64,000 nt of DNA, from assembly GCF_900091605.1 (NCBI RefSeq), contig NZ_FMCQ01000004.1, forward strand, positions 434,001 through 498,000. Reading direction: 5' to 3'. Shown here piece after piece: positions 8,154 through 17,800 of this stretch. This DNA is from Micromonospora tulbaghiae. Lineage in GTDB: Bacteria > Actinomycetota > Actinomycetes > Mycobacteriales > Micromonosporaceae. Position numbers and translations under genes: made by a program. Numbering within the stretch: position 1 is the stretch's first letter; every line of letters starts with the position of its first letter. Under the pieces are notes generated by a model. It was given only the letters and a program-made list of their open reading frames with translations. It searched no databases and was not told the origin of the DNA.

Positions 8154-8166
8154 GGCGGTGCCTCTC

Positions 8167-9582
8167 CTACAGCTCGAACGCGGTCAGGTGGATCTGGCGA
8201 CGCGGCACGCCTGCCGCCCGCAGTGCGGCGACTGCTTCGTCCACCATGCCGCCGGGGCCGCACAGGTACACGTCGCGGCGGGTCAGGTCGGGCACGAGGT
8301 GCCGCAGGCCCTCCGGGTTCATCACCTGGCGAGGGCCGGGGTCGTCGCGGCGGCCGACGACGTACCAGACGGAGGTCTGCCGGGCCTGCGCCAGCCAGTC
8401 CAGCTCCTGGTGCAGCAGGACGTCGGCCGGGGTACTCGCCCGGTAGATCAGCGCCGCGCCGGGCGGCAGTTCCTCCAGCATCGCCCGCAGCGGTGCGATG
8501 CCACTGCCGCCGGCGATGAGCAGCGCCCGTTCCCGGGTGCGGTGGGCGGCGGTGAACGTGCCCGACGGGCCCTGCGCCCAGACCCGGGTGCCGGGCGTGA
8601 GGTCGCGCAGCTCGGCGGTGTACCCGCCGACGACCTTGACGGTGATCCGCAGCCAGCGGTCGTTCGCGGCGGCGGAGACGGAGAACGGGTGCGACTGCCA
8701 CCAGCAGCCGGGGTTGAGGAAGCGCCAGCGGAAGAACTGCCCGCCGAGCAGGTCGATCTGGTTGAGCCGCTGCCCGGTCAGGTAGACCGAGACGGTGTCC
8801 GGGCTCTCCGCCACCACGTCGGCGACGCGCAGCCGGTGCCGCAGGTTGAACACCAGCGGCGCGAGCACCCGGCCCCACACCAGCGCGGCCACGACCAGCA
8901 GGTACGCGGCGATCCAGCCGGTACGCACCGGGCCCGGCTCGTAGAGCTGCGCGCCGTTGCTGAACTGGTGCGCGTACCCGAGCAGCAGCGTGAGGTAGCT
9001 GGCGGCGTGCAGCAGGTGCCACAGCTCGTAGGGCAGGCGTCGGCGCACGGCGCGTACCGCGGTGAACGCGACAGTGACCAGGATGCCCGCGGCGACGAAC
9101 GCGGAGACCATGTCCTCGTAGTCGGTCAGCAGCGCGCCGACCTCGCCGAGCACCGTCTTGCGTTCCTGCCGGGAGTAGCCGACCACCAGCAGCGACATGT
9201 GCGCGAGCACCGTCACCAGCAGTGTCGCGCCGAGATCCCGGTGCAGCCGGGAGATCCGCTCGCCGCCGAGCGCGCGTTCCAGCACGCCGAGCCGGCTCAT
9301 CATCAGCACCTGCACCAGCAGCAGGTAGCCGGCGATCAGGCCGGTGATCCGGCCGCCCGCGGTGAGCAGGTCGGCGGTGCCGGCGAGCGAACCGGCCGGG
9401 GTGTCCAGCCACCACGGCAGGACCACGGCGACCAGGCCCAGCCAGAAGACCACGGCGAGGGCACGCCGGCCGCCGGGTCCGCGGCGCGGACGACCCGGGG
9501 GTACGGGGGCAGCCGGACGGCCGCCGTACGGGGCGGGATGCCCGGTACGGCGGCCGGCGGCGCGGGTGTCCTGGTACGTCAC
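8167..9582 (-). CDS. ferric-reductase-like transmembrane flavocytochrome with FAD/NAD(P)H domain
   Basis: 471 residues. A Pro/Gly/Arg-rich N-terminus precedes about six membrane helices (about 40-240) with the haem-ligand-type histidines in RLHRDLGATLLVTVLAHMSL and LWHLLHAASYLTLLLGYAHQF. A ferredoxin-reductase-type domain follows: HPFSVSAA for flavin, LLIAGGSGIAPLRAML for NAD(P)H and YLCGPGGMVD near the C-terminus. It should move electrons from NAD(P)H to haem and on to the outside flavin protein. GTG 9582 overlaps the DUF1501 gene stop (GTGA). Confidence 0.9.
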   Translation of the reverse strand: MTYQDTRAAGRRTGHPAPYGGRPAAPVPPGRPRRGPGGRRALAVVFWLGLVAVVLPWWLDTPAGSLAGTADLLTAGGRITGLIAGYLLLVQVLMMSRLGVLERALGGERISRLHRDLGATLLVTVLAHMSLLVVGYSRQERKTVLGEVGALLTDYEDMVSAFVAAGILVTVAFTAVRAVRRRLPYELWHLLHAASYLTLLLGYAHQFSNGAQLYEPGPVRTGWIAAYLLVVAALVWGRVLAPLVFNLRHRLRVADVVAESPDTVSVYLTGQRLNQIDLLGGQFFRWRFLNPGCWWQSHPFSVSAAANDRWLRITVKVVGGYTAELRDLTPGTRVWAQGPSGTFTAAHRTRERALLIAGGSGIAPLRAMLEELPPGAALIYRASTPADVLLHQELDWLAQARQTSVWYVVGRRDDPGPRQVMNPEGLRHLVPDLTRRDVYLCGPGGMVDEAVAALRAAGVPRRQIHLTAFEL

Positions 9583-10958
9583 GCGTAGATCTTGACCGGG
9601 GTGAACTTCTGCCGGGGGAAGACCTTGTCCACCTGCGCGGCGGTCAGGCCGAAGCGGCCCTGCGCGACGGATCCGTAGACGTTGAACATGTTGTTGTATT
9701 CCGGCACGTCGCCGCTGTCCAGCTTGTCCAGCCCGTTCCAGGTGCCGAGCAGCGAGTTCGCGAGCTTGCGGCCGGACAGCACGGTGACCACGCCGCCGTG
9801 CCCGTGGTCGGTGCCGCCGCCGTTGGAGCCGACCCGGCGGCCGAACTCGCTGGACACCATGATGGTCACGTCCGCCGACCGGTCGCCCAGGTCGGTGAAG
9901 AACGCGGCCATGGCGCCGGCCAGTTCGTTGAGCCGCCGCCAGAGCTGGCCGCCCTCGCGGGTGCCCTGGTTCTCGTGGGTGTCGTAGCCGCCCATGCCGA
10001 CGGTGGCCACCCGCACGTTCGCACCGCCCTTGATGAGCTGGGCGAGCTGCTTGAACGCGTTCCCGACGCCCTGGTACTGGACGCCCTCGGCGGCGGCGTA
10101 CGGCTTGGCGGCGAGCTTCTGGGCGGTGGCCAGCGCGCCCATGCCCTCCTGCACCGCCTCCTCGACCGGGTGGTTGATGCCGGTGAACAGGCCGCGGATC
10201 GCCTTCTCGGTGGCCGCCCGGAACTTGTCGTCGCCGTTGAGCCGCAGGTCGCCGACGCTGTTGAGGGAGATCGCGCCGTTCACGCCGACGAGCGAGCGGG
10301 GCAGCGTGCTGCCGATGCCGACGCTGCGGAACGCGGTGCCCTTGCCGAGCGAGTCGACCAGGCTGTCCAGCCAGCCCCGGCCGCCGGTCTCACCCGGCAG
10401 GCCGCCCAGGTTGCAGGCGTCGGCGGCCTGGAAGTGGCTGCGGGACAGCCGCGGGTCGGACACGGCCGGCACGAAGCCGAGCTGACCGGCCTTGAGCCAC
10501 TTCTCCAGCGGCGCGAACGCGCTGGTGAGCTTGAAGCCGCGGGCCAGCGCCAGCGAGTCCTCGCCCAGCAGCAGGTCGGGGCGGGCCTTGGCGAGCACCG
10601 GGTCGTTCGCCGGCGCGACCAGGCTCAGCCCGTCCAGCCCGCCGTAGAGGAAGACGTGGATCAGCGTGCCGGTCTTGGTCGCGGCGAACGACGCCGACGT
10701 GGTGACGAACTGCGCGGTCGCGAGCGCGGTCGCGGTCGCGGCGGCGCCGGCCACGAAGGTACGCCGGGTGACGCCCCGGCCGTCCTGCTGCGCCTCCTCG
10801 ACCTCCTCCAGCCGGCGGTACCGGTCGGCCTCGGCCGCGTTCTCGGCCGCGACGATGTCCGCCTCCGCGCGCAGCAGCGCCTCGGCCGGGTTGTCGGCCA
10901 GCCGCCGCAGGTCGGGGCATTCGGGGTGCAGGGGGTACGGGTTCACGGTCATCTCCAT
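9579..10958 (-). CDS. DUF1501 family protein with Tat signal
   Basis: 459 residues. TRRTFVAGAAATATALATAQ (from residue 64) is a twin-arginine signal after an unusually long, charged N-region. The rest is the DUF1501 domain, a sulfatase/alkaline-phosphatase-like fold, with DGLSLVAP, DTHEN and TDHGHGG. ATG 10958 is preceded by GGTGAGG six bases upstream; an overlapping GTG at 10970 is the alternative. DUF1501 and DUF1800 genes are nearly always paired; their biochemical role is unknown. Confidence 0.88.
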   Translation of the reverse strand: MEMTVNPYPLHPECPDLRRLADNPAEALLRAEADIVAAENAAEADRYRRLEEVEEAQQDGRGVTRRTFVAGAAATATALATAQFVTTSASFAATKTGTLIHVFLYGGLDGLSLVAPANDPVLAKARPDLLLGEDSLALARGFKLTSAFAPLEKWLKAGQLGFVPAVSDPRLSRSHFQAADACNLGGLPGETGGRGWLDSLVDSLGKGTAFRSVGIGSTLPRSLVGVNGAISLNSVGDLRLNGDDKFRAATEKAIRGLFTGINHPVEEAVQEGMGALATAQKLAAKPYAAAEGVQYQGVGNAFKQLAQLIKGGANVRVATVGMGGYDTHENQGTREGGQLWRRLNELAGAMAAFFTDLGDRSADVTIMVSSEFGRRVGSNGGGTDHGHGGVVTVLSGRKLANSLLGTWNGLDKLDSGDVPEYNNMFNVYGSVAQGRFGLTAAQVDKVFPRQKFTPVKIYA

Positions 10959-10966
10959 CGAATGCC

Positions 10967-13015
10967 TCACCGGAGGTGGTGCTGGGGGGACGCGAGGATC
11001 GTCCGCGCGACAGCGGCGATGGCCCCGTTGAAGGTGGCGTCGACCTTGGCGCTCTCGGACACGCCGGCCACGGCGAGCACCAGCTTCTTCTCCTTGGCGC
11101 TGAGCTTCTGCTGCACCAGCCGCTGGGCGAGCGCGTCCACGTACGCCCCGGCGGTGGCCGGCGGCTTCGCGACCAGCTTCTCCGGCTTGGCGAAGGTGAA
11201 CTGCTTGCGGTAGCCGGCGATCAGGTCACCCGCCTCGTTCCAGCCGTCGATCATGGTGCCGGCCGAGGTCCAGGCCAGGTAGACGTCGGCGTAGCCGTCC
11301 GGGGTGGGCTTGCCCATCGGGTACTGGCCGAGCTCGCGCATCTTGTCCTGGATCTGCCGCAGGCCCTGCCCGAACGGGGTACGCCGGTTGTCGCCGGAGT
11401 AGCCGGGGGCCGCCTCCGGCGAGACACCCAGCGCCCGGTACGTGGCGACCAGGTACTCCATCGGGCGGCGTACCTTCTGGCCGATCGCGGCCCAGAACTC
11501 CGAGGAGCTGAACAGCGTCGCCAGCACCGGGCGGATCTGACCCTTGTTGGTCGTGTACGCCTTCGCCAGCCGGTCCACCACGGACTTGGGCGGCGTGTCG
11601 GAGACGAACCGGGTGGCGAGGTTCTGTGCCACGTACCGCGCGGTCGACGGGTGCATCGCGATGTAGCGGATGTACGAGTCGATCACCTTGTCGGCGGCGA
11701 CCGGGTCGTCGGAGTTGTTGGCGTGGCTGAACCCGAGGATCTTCACCTTGCCGAGATAGTGCCGCTCGGCGAAGAACTTGTACTTGCCGTCGGCGACGCC
11801 GCGTCCGGTCTGGAGCAGCGCGGCCTGGCGGACGTCCTTCTCGGTGTAACCGCCGTCGACGCCGACCGAGTACAGCTCCAGGTTCTCCCGGGCCAGGTTC
11901 TCGTTGACCGCGTCCTTACGCGAGTCGACCTGGTTCAGGTAGAGCAGCAGCGCCGGGTGCTTGTTCGCGGCGACGAGCATCTCCGGGTAGCTGCCCAGCG
12001 CGTGCTTGCGGATGACGTCGCGGTCGAACGCGTTGCGGTAGTTCTCTCCGCCGTCGAAGTCGGCGGCGACGTGCAGGAAGTCGTTCCAGAAGTCGACCAT
12101 CACCTCGAACAGCTGGCGGTCGGACCAGATCTGGCGGGCGATGGTGGCGTCCACCGTCTCCCGGGCCGGGTCGACGCCCTTCTCGTTGAGCTGCTCGCGC
12201 TGGTCGCGGAGCTGCGTCGGGCTGAGCTTGAGCGACTGCAGCTCGGCCAGCTTCATCTCGGCCTTCGTCGGGGCGATCTTTTCCGGCTGGAGCTGCTCAC
12301 GCAGCCAGTCGTCGATGCCGACGCGCTTGACCTCGGCCATCATCTTCGGCGTCGGACCGAAGGTGGTCCGGCTCAACAGGTGCCGGATCGGGTCCTTGGC
12401 GAGGACCGTCTTCACCGTCACCTTGGTCGCCGCGGCGGCTTCGGCCGGGCTGCCGTAGAGCCGGCCACCGGACGGCGCGTTGCGCTTGAGCGCCTCGCCG
12501 GCCCGGGAGCCCATGTAGCTCTCGTTCTGCTCGGTGTAGGTCCGTACCGTGCTGGGCTGCTGCCCGCTGGGCCGGGCCGCGTTGCCGTCGGTGGTCACGG
12601 TGCCGGTGGCGTCACCGGCCGGCGCGTCGCTGAACAGGCCGCGCACCTGCGGGGACAAGGCCAGGGCGGCGCCACCGGCGACCACCACGGCGCCGCCGAG
12701 GGTGGCGAGCGCACGGCGCCGGCCCCGCTTCGGGGCCTCGTCGCCGTCGTCGTCCAGGTCGGGCAGTCCGCCGCCGGGCGGCGGGCCGTACCCGCCTGCG
12801 GGCTGGGCGTGGCCGCCGGGCTGGGGGTAGCCGGCGGGCGCCTGTGCCGCGGGGGCGAAGCCGTTCGGCCCGACCCACTGCGGGCCCGACGCGGGGTTAC
12901 CGCCGGCGTACGGCGCGGCGTGCGGATCGCGGTACCCGTCCGGATGGGGGTGCTGGTATCCGTCCCAGCCGCGGTCGTCCCGGGGTCGACGCGGTGGCAC
13001 GTTCAGGTCGGCCAT
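10967..13015 (-). CDS. DUF1800 family protein
   Basis: 682 residues. A Pro/Gly-rich cytoplasmic region (1-100) precedes one membrane segment (about 105-125, ALATLGGAVVVAGGAALAL) and then the DUF1800 domain (about 205-680): HLLSRTTFGPTP, NDFLHVAADF, ALLLYLNQVDSRKDAVNENLARE and LELYSVGVDGGYTEKDV are typical. Probably exported and anchored. First gene of the operon DUF1800, DUF1501, flavocytochrome, FMN-binding protein, ApbE; all junctions are overlaps or gaps of under 15 bases. Confidence 0.9.
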   Translation of the reverse strand: MADLNVPPRRPRDDRGWDGYQHPHPDGYRDPHAAPYAGGNPASGPQWVGPNGFAPAAQAPAGYPQPGGHAQPAGGYGPPPGGGLPDLDDDGDEAPKRGRRRALATLGGAVVVAGGAALALSPQVRGLFSDAPAGDATGTVTTDGNAARPSGQQPSTVRTYTEQNESYMGSRAGEALKRNAPSGGRLYGSPAEAAAATKVTVKTVLAKDPIRHLLSRTTFGPTPKMMAEVKRVGIDDWLREQLQPEKIAPTKAEMKLAELQSLKLSPTQLRDQREQLNEKGVDPARETVDATIARQIWSDRQLFEVMVDFWNDFLHVAADFDGGENYRNAFDRDVIRKHALGSYPEMLVAANKHPALLLYLNQVDSRKDAVNENLARENLELYSVGVDGGYTEKDVRQAALLQTGRGVADGKYKFFAERHYLGKVKILGFSHANNSDDPVAADKVIDSYIRYIAMHPSTARYVAQNLATRFVSDTPPKSVVDRLAKAYTTNKGQIRPVLATLFSSSEFWAAIGQKVRRPMEYLVATYRALGVSPEAAPGYSGDNRRTPFGQGLRQIQDKMRELGQYPMGKPTPDGYADVYLAWTSAGTMIDGWNEAGDLIAGYRKQFTFAKPEKLVAKPPATAGAYVDALAQRLVQQKLSAKEKKLVLAVAGVSESAKVDATFNGAIAAVARTILASPQHHLR

Positions 13016-13472
13016 GTACCTATCCCGTTTTCTTCGAGCGCCGGCACGCCTGCCACCCGGGGGGTCGGGTGTGGCGCAGGGGCGGCGACGGTTGCCGGAG
13101 AGTTGCTACGGGAAAGTAGCCATACCGCCCCGCCCGCTCAAGGCGCGCCGATCGCGCTCGTGAGCGCACTTAAGACGGTGCTCAGGCCAACCGGGCAGGG
13201 CCCGTTCCGGCGGCGGGGGCGCGGCGGCCTCCGGAGCAGGGCCGACCCGGGCGCGCACGACCCGGATGCGAGGTTTCGCACCCCGGCGACACCGCCGGGC
13301 GCGTTCACCACCTCACCGAAACTTAAGGTACGGATAAGTGTGCGCTGAGGTCTCCGCACGGGTGCGTCCGCGCCTGTCCGCTCCGGCGAAACAGCAGCAG
13401 CGGCGGCGCGTGACCGGCCTCCGATCCGGGTATGCCGCCGAACCGCTGAAGCCGTGAGGGGAAGGCACCGCC
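13016..13472. other. 457-base intergenic region between divergent genes
   Basis: No gene is seen. It should hold the promoters of the DUF1800 operon (leftward) and the DUF3040 gene (rightward). Two ACTTAAG motifs (13168 and 13321) stand out in this GC-rich DNA; the second is followed by GTACGGATAAGTGTGCG. No promoter could be assigned with confidence. Confidence 0.6.
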
Positions 13473-13730
13473 ATGCTCAGCCAAGAGGATCAGCGCAGGT
13501 TCGAACAGATCACCCGCCAACTGCGGGAGAGTGATCCACGGTTCTTCACCCGGTTGGACAACCGGATCAAGGGCCGCCGGGGCCGGTACATGATGCTGTT
13601 GACGATCGTGCTGTGGGCTTCGCTGCCGGCGATGACAGTGCTCGTCGGGAGGCTGGCCGGGGCTATCTGCGCGGTGGTGCTCGTCGCCAACGCCGCGGTG
13701 ATGTGGCGCTTCCGCCGCCGGTTGCTGTAG
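13473..13730 (+). CDS. DUF3040 family small membrane protein
   Basis: 85 residues. The N-terminus (MLSQEDQRRFEQITRQLRES, then DPRFF) is the hallmark of DUF3040. Two closely spaced membrane helices follow at about 40-75 and the protein ends in an Arg cluster. Function unknown; common in actinobacteria. ATG 13473 follows GAGGGGAAGG. Confidence 0.85.
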   Translation: MLSQEDQRRFEQITRQLRESDPRFFTRLDNRIKGRRGRYMMLLTIVLWASLPAMTVLVGRLAGAICAVVLVANAAVMWRFRRRLL

Positions 13731-13742
13731 CCGCGGGGACGC

Positions 13743-14801
13743 TCACCGTTCCCCGTCGTCGGCCTCCCTGGGGGGCGCGGCTTCGCCGCGGCTGAACTCC
13801 CGGTACGCCCGGCGCAGCCGTTCGGCCAGGCCCGGCCCGCCGACCGCGGCCCCGGGTGGGCCGAGCTGGCGCAGCAGCAGCTCCGGGCCGGTGGCGAGCG
13901 TGGGCGGTCGGTCCGGCAACGCCACCGGCGCCAGCCAGAACCGGTCCAGCTCGGCGTCCGGCTCGACCGCCGGCAACCCGGCCAGGGCCCGTGCCGCGCC
14001 GACCACCGGCACACCGTTCGCCGCGCCCGCGACCGATTCCGGCCCGGCCTCCGCGTCGCCGCGTCCACTGCGGTCGGCCGCCCGGCCGTCGGTCCCGTCC
14101 ACGTCGCCGGCGCCGTCCGGGCCATCGGTCCCGGACGAACCGCCGGTGCCGAGCACGCCGCTGGTCCCGAGCGCGCCGCCGGTTGCGGCCGCGCTGCCCG
14201 GTGCCGCGCCGCGCAGCGTACGCAGCCGGTCGAGCAGCTCGGCGCGGGACCGGCCACGCCAGTGCAACAGGTGGAACGGGTCGGCGTCGAACGCCTCGGC
14301 GAGCAGGTAGAACGTGGCCGCCAGATGTTTGCACGGCACCGCGAAGTCGGGGCAGCCGCAGCTCTGGTCCAGCTCGTCGATCGCGGCCGGGAACAGCGGC
14401 GCGCCCGCGTCGGCGAACAGCTCCTCCAACTCGGCCGGCAGGTCACCGGCGAGCAGCCGGGCGCTGAAGAACGCCTGCCCGGCCAGCTCGGCCTCGATCC
14501 GCCGCCAGGTCTCCTCCGGGTACGCGGCCAGCCCGATCCGTACCGGGTAGGGGCGCGGCCGGGATCCCTGCACCTCGGCGGTGACCGTCCCCGGCGACAC
14601 GTCCAGCCGGAGCACCTGCCCCCGGCGCGCGTACGCCCGGCCGCGGGTGAGCCGGGAGCCGAGCGCGAACGACTCCAGCACCTCGACGAAGCGCCGGGAC
14701 CACCAGGACTGCCCGATCGCGCCCCGGGTGCTGCGCGCCCGCAGGCCGCCCTCGACCCGCACCGGCGGCCCGTAGTCCTCGAACCGGTCGGACGGGCTCA
14801 C
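13743..14801 (-). CDS. SWIM zinc finger protein
   Basis: 352 residues. The SWIM motif C-x-C-x(n)-C-x-H is seen in QSCGCPDFAVPCKHLAATFY (about 160-180), a zinc-binding DNA or protein interaction module. An acidic Gly/Ser/Asp-rich linker (about 215-265) separates it from a conserved C-terminal part. GTG 14801 overlaps the stop of the SNF2 gene by 4 bases (GTGA), and this SNF2/SWIM pairing is common in actinobacteria, suggesting the two proteins act together on DNA; the task is unknown. Confidence 0.88.
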   Translation of the reverse strand: MSPSDRFEDYGPPVRVEGGLRARSTRGAIGQSWWSRRFVEVLESFALGSRLTRGRAYARRGQVLRLDVSPGTVTAEVQGSRPRPYPVRIGLAAYPEETWRRIEAELAGQAFFSARLLAGDLPAELEELFADAGAPLFPAAIDELDQSCGCPDFAVPCKHLAATFYLLAEAFDADPFHLLHWRGRSRAELLDRLRTLRGAAPGSAAATGGALGTSGVLGTGGSSGTDGPDGAGDVDGTDGRAADRSGRGDAEAGPESVAGAANGVPVVGAARALAGLPAVEPDAELDRFWLAPVALPDRPPTLATGPELLLRQLGPPGAAVGGPGLAERLRRAYREFSRGEAAPPREADDGER

Positions 14802-17800
14802 TCGACCACCGCCCCGGACTCCAGCCGGAACAGGTCGCGCAGCGTCTCGGTGGACAGCTCGGTGACCCACTGCTCGCCGCTGCCCACCACCGACCGGGCC
14901 AGGCTGCGCTTGTCGGCGATCATCGCGGCGACCTTCTCCTCGACGGTGCCGGCGCAGACGAACTTGCGTACCTGGACGCGGCGGCGCTGTCCGATGCGGA
15001 ACGCCCGGTCGGTGGCCTGGTCCTCGACGGCCGGGTTCCACCACCGGTCCACGTGCACCACGTGGTTGGCCGCGGTCAGGGTGAGCCCGGTGCCGCCGGC
15101 CTTGAGCGACAGGACGAACAGCGGCGGCCCCTGCGGCGTCTGGAACCGGGTCACCATGGCGTCCCGTTCGGCCTTGCCGACGCCGCCGTGCAACAGCAGC
15201 ACCTCCCGGCCGGTACGCGCCGACAGGTGCCCGCGCAGCATGCCGCCGAACTCGGCGTACTGGGTGAAAAGCAGCGCCTTCTCCTGCGCCGCGAGCACCT
15301 CGTCGACGATCTCGTCGAGGCGTTCCAGCTTGCCGGACCGGCCGTCCAGCGCGGAGCCGTCGTGCAGCAGCTGGGCAGGATGGTTGCAGACCTGCTTGAG
15401 GCGGGTCATGGTGGCCAGCACCAGCCCGCGCCGCTCGATCCCGTCGCTTGACTCGATCTTCGCCATCATGTCGTCGACCACTGCGCGGTAGAGCGCGGCC
15501 TGCTCGGCGGTGAGGTTGCAGACCACCTCCATCTCCAGCTTCTCCGGCAGGTCGGTGATGATCGTCGGGTCGGTCTTGAGGCGGCGCAGCACGAACGGGC
15601 CGGTGATCCGGCGCAGCCGCTCGGCCACCTCGGCGTCGCCGTGCCGCTCGATCGGTTCGGCGAAGCGCTTGCGGAAGGTCGCGGCCGGTCCGAGCAGCCC
15701 CGGATTCGCGAACTGCATGATCGACCAGAGGTCGGCGAGCCGGTTCTCCACCGGCGTACCGGTGACCGCGACCCGGTGCCGCGCGGGCAGCGACCGGACC
15801 GCCTCGGCCTGCCGGGTAGCGGCGTTCTTGATCGCCTGCGCCTCGTCCACCACCACCCGGTGCCAGTCGACGCCGGCCAGCTCGTACGCGTCCCGGGCCG
15901 CCACCGAGTACGTGGTGAGCACCAGGTCCGCCTCCTGAACGGCGGCGGCGAAGCCCTCGCCCCGGGCACGTTCGGCGCCGTGGTGCACGTGCACGCGCAG
16001 CCCCGGCGCGAACTTCGCGGCTTCCCGCTGCCAGTTGCCGACGAGCGACATCGGACAGACCAGCAGTGTGGGCCCCGTCTCCGGCGGGTCACCGGCGAGC
16101 AGCGCGAGCAGTTGCACGGTCTTGCCCAGGCCCATGTCGTCGGCGAGGATCCCGCCGAGCCCGAGCGACTGGAGGAACGCCAGCCAGGCCAGCCCGCGCC
16201 GCTGGTACGGCCGCAGCGTCCCGGCGAAGCCGGGCGGCGGGTCGGCCGGGGTGAGCCGCCGTTCCGCCTCGCCTGCCAGCAGCTCGCCCAGCGCGCCGTC
16301 GGCGACCACGTCCAGCACCGGCAGCTCACCGGCCCGGTCGTCACCGGACAGTCCCATCCGCAGCAGGTCGGCCACCGTCAGCTCGCCCGAGGACCGCAGC
16401 AGCTTCAGCCCGGCCTCCAGCCGCTGCGGGTCCAGCTCCACCCACCGGCCGCGCAGCCGGACCAGCGGCGACTTCAGGTCGGCCAGCGACGCCAGTTCCT
16501 CGGCGGTCAACGGCTGGTCGCCGAGCGCCAGCTCCCAGCGGTAGTCGACGAGCGCGTCCAGCCCCAGCTTCCCGGCGGTGGTGGCCACAGCGCCCGGCGC
16601 GGTACGGCTGCGAGCCCGCAACCGCGCCCCCAGCCGCGACGAGGAACGCCGCCACCACGACGGCAGCAGCACCCCGAACCCGGCCGCGTGCAGCACCGGA
16701 GCGCCCTCGCGCAGGAACCGGTGCGCGCCCTCGGCGTCCAGCTCCATGCCTTCGGGCGCGGCGGTACGCAGGGCGGCGTCCACCTCGGGCCACAGCCGGC
16801 TGGCCCGGCCCAGCTCGGCCAGGAGTGTCTCCTGTGGCTCCACGCCGCGGGCGGCCAGCGCCGGCGCGGGCCGCTGCCAGATGTGCGCGGCGTCCACCAC
16901 GAGGCCCGGCTCGTCGGCCGGGTGCAGGCCGAACTCGACCCGCCAGACGGCGTCCTCGACCAGTTCGGCGACCGGGTCGACGGCCGGCTCGACGAGGCGG
17001 AACGTGGCCCGTACCGCGCCGCCCGCCGCGTCGCGCTGCCAGGCGTCCAGTTCGTCGCGCAGCGTCGCCAGCGCGTCCGGCTCGGCCGGGAAGGCGCGTT
17101 CCGGTCCGGTGAGCGCGGCCAGCCAGCGCGGCACCGCGCCGACCGGGCGCATCCCCCGGTGCAGCCGGGTGTCGGCGAGCGCCACCCGGGCGGCCGCGTC
17201 GACGAGCCCGTCCAGCGCCTCCGCGACCAGATCACCGGCCCCGACGTCGTCGGCCCGCCCGGCCCACTCGTCGTCCGCCGGACCGCTCGCCCCGCCTCGC
17301 CGGGCCGCCCCTCCCGGCGGGCGCACGACGCCGCCGCCCGTCCGTGCATCTGCCAGCCCCGAGACGGCCACCGCGCCGGCTGCCGCCGCGACGGCAGCCG
17401 GCCCACCCGAAGCCTCCGGTCGCCATTCCCGGGCGGAGCGGGCCGCCGGTGGCAACGCCAGTGCCAGGTCACGCGCCCAGGCCGCGTCGGTGCCGGTGAG
17501 CAGCGGGCGCCAGAGCGCCCGCGCCGTCACCACGTCGTCCGCGCCCACCGCCCGCAGCCGCCGCCCGGACCCCGCCGCACCGGGCGGGCCGCCTCGGGGG
17601 TACGCGTCGAGCACGCCGGGCAGCAGCCGGCCGCGTGTGACCAGGTCGGCGGCGAAGTCGGCCAGCTCGCACAGGTGCCGCAGGCTCGCCCCGACCGGGC
17701 CCGGCATCGGCGCGCGCAGCAGCGCGTAGGCCTCGTCCGGGGCGTACCCCAGGGCGGGAGCCCGCCATCCGGCGCGGGTGACCGGGCCGCGGACCGGTTC

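Noticed and set aside
13163..13184. GAGCGCAC...GTGCTC dyad
   Set aside because: Only 4-5 matched bases per arm; expected by chance in GC-rich DNA.
13138..13359. 73-codon minus-strand open frame upstream of DUF1800
   Set aside because: No ribosome binding site or family features; region looks like promoter DNA.
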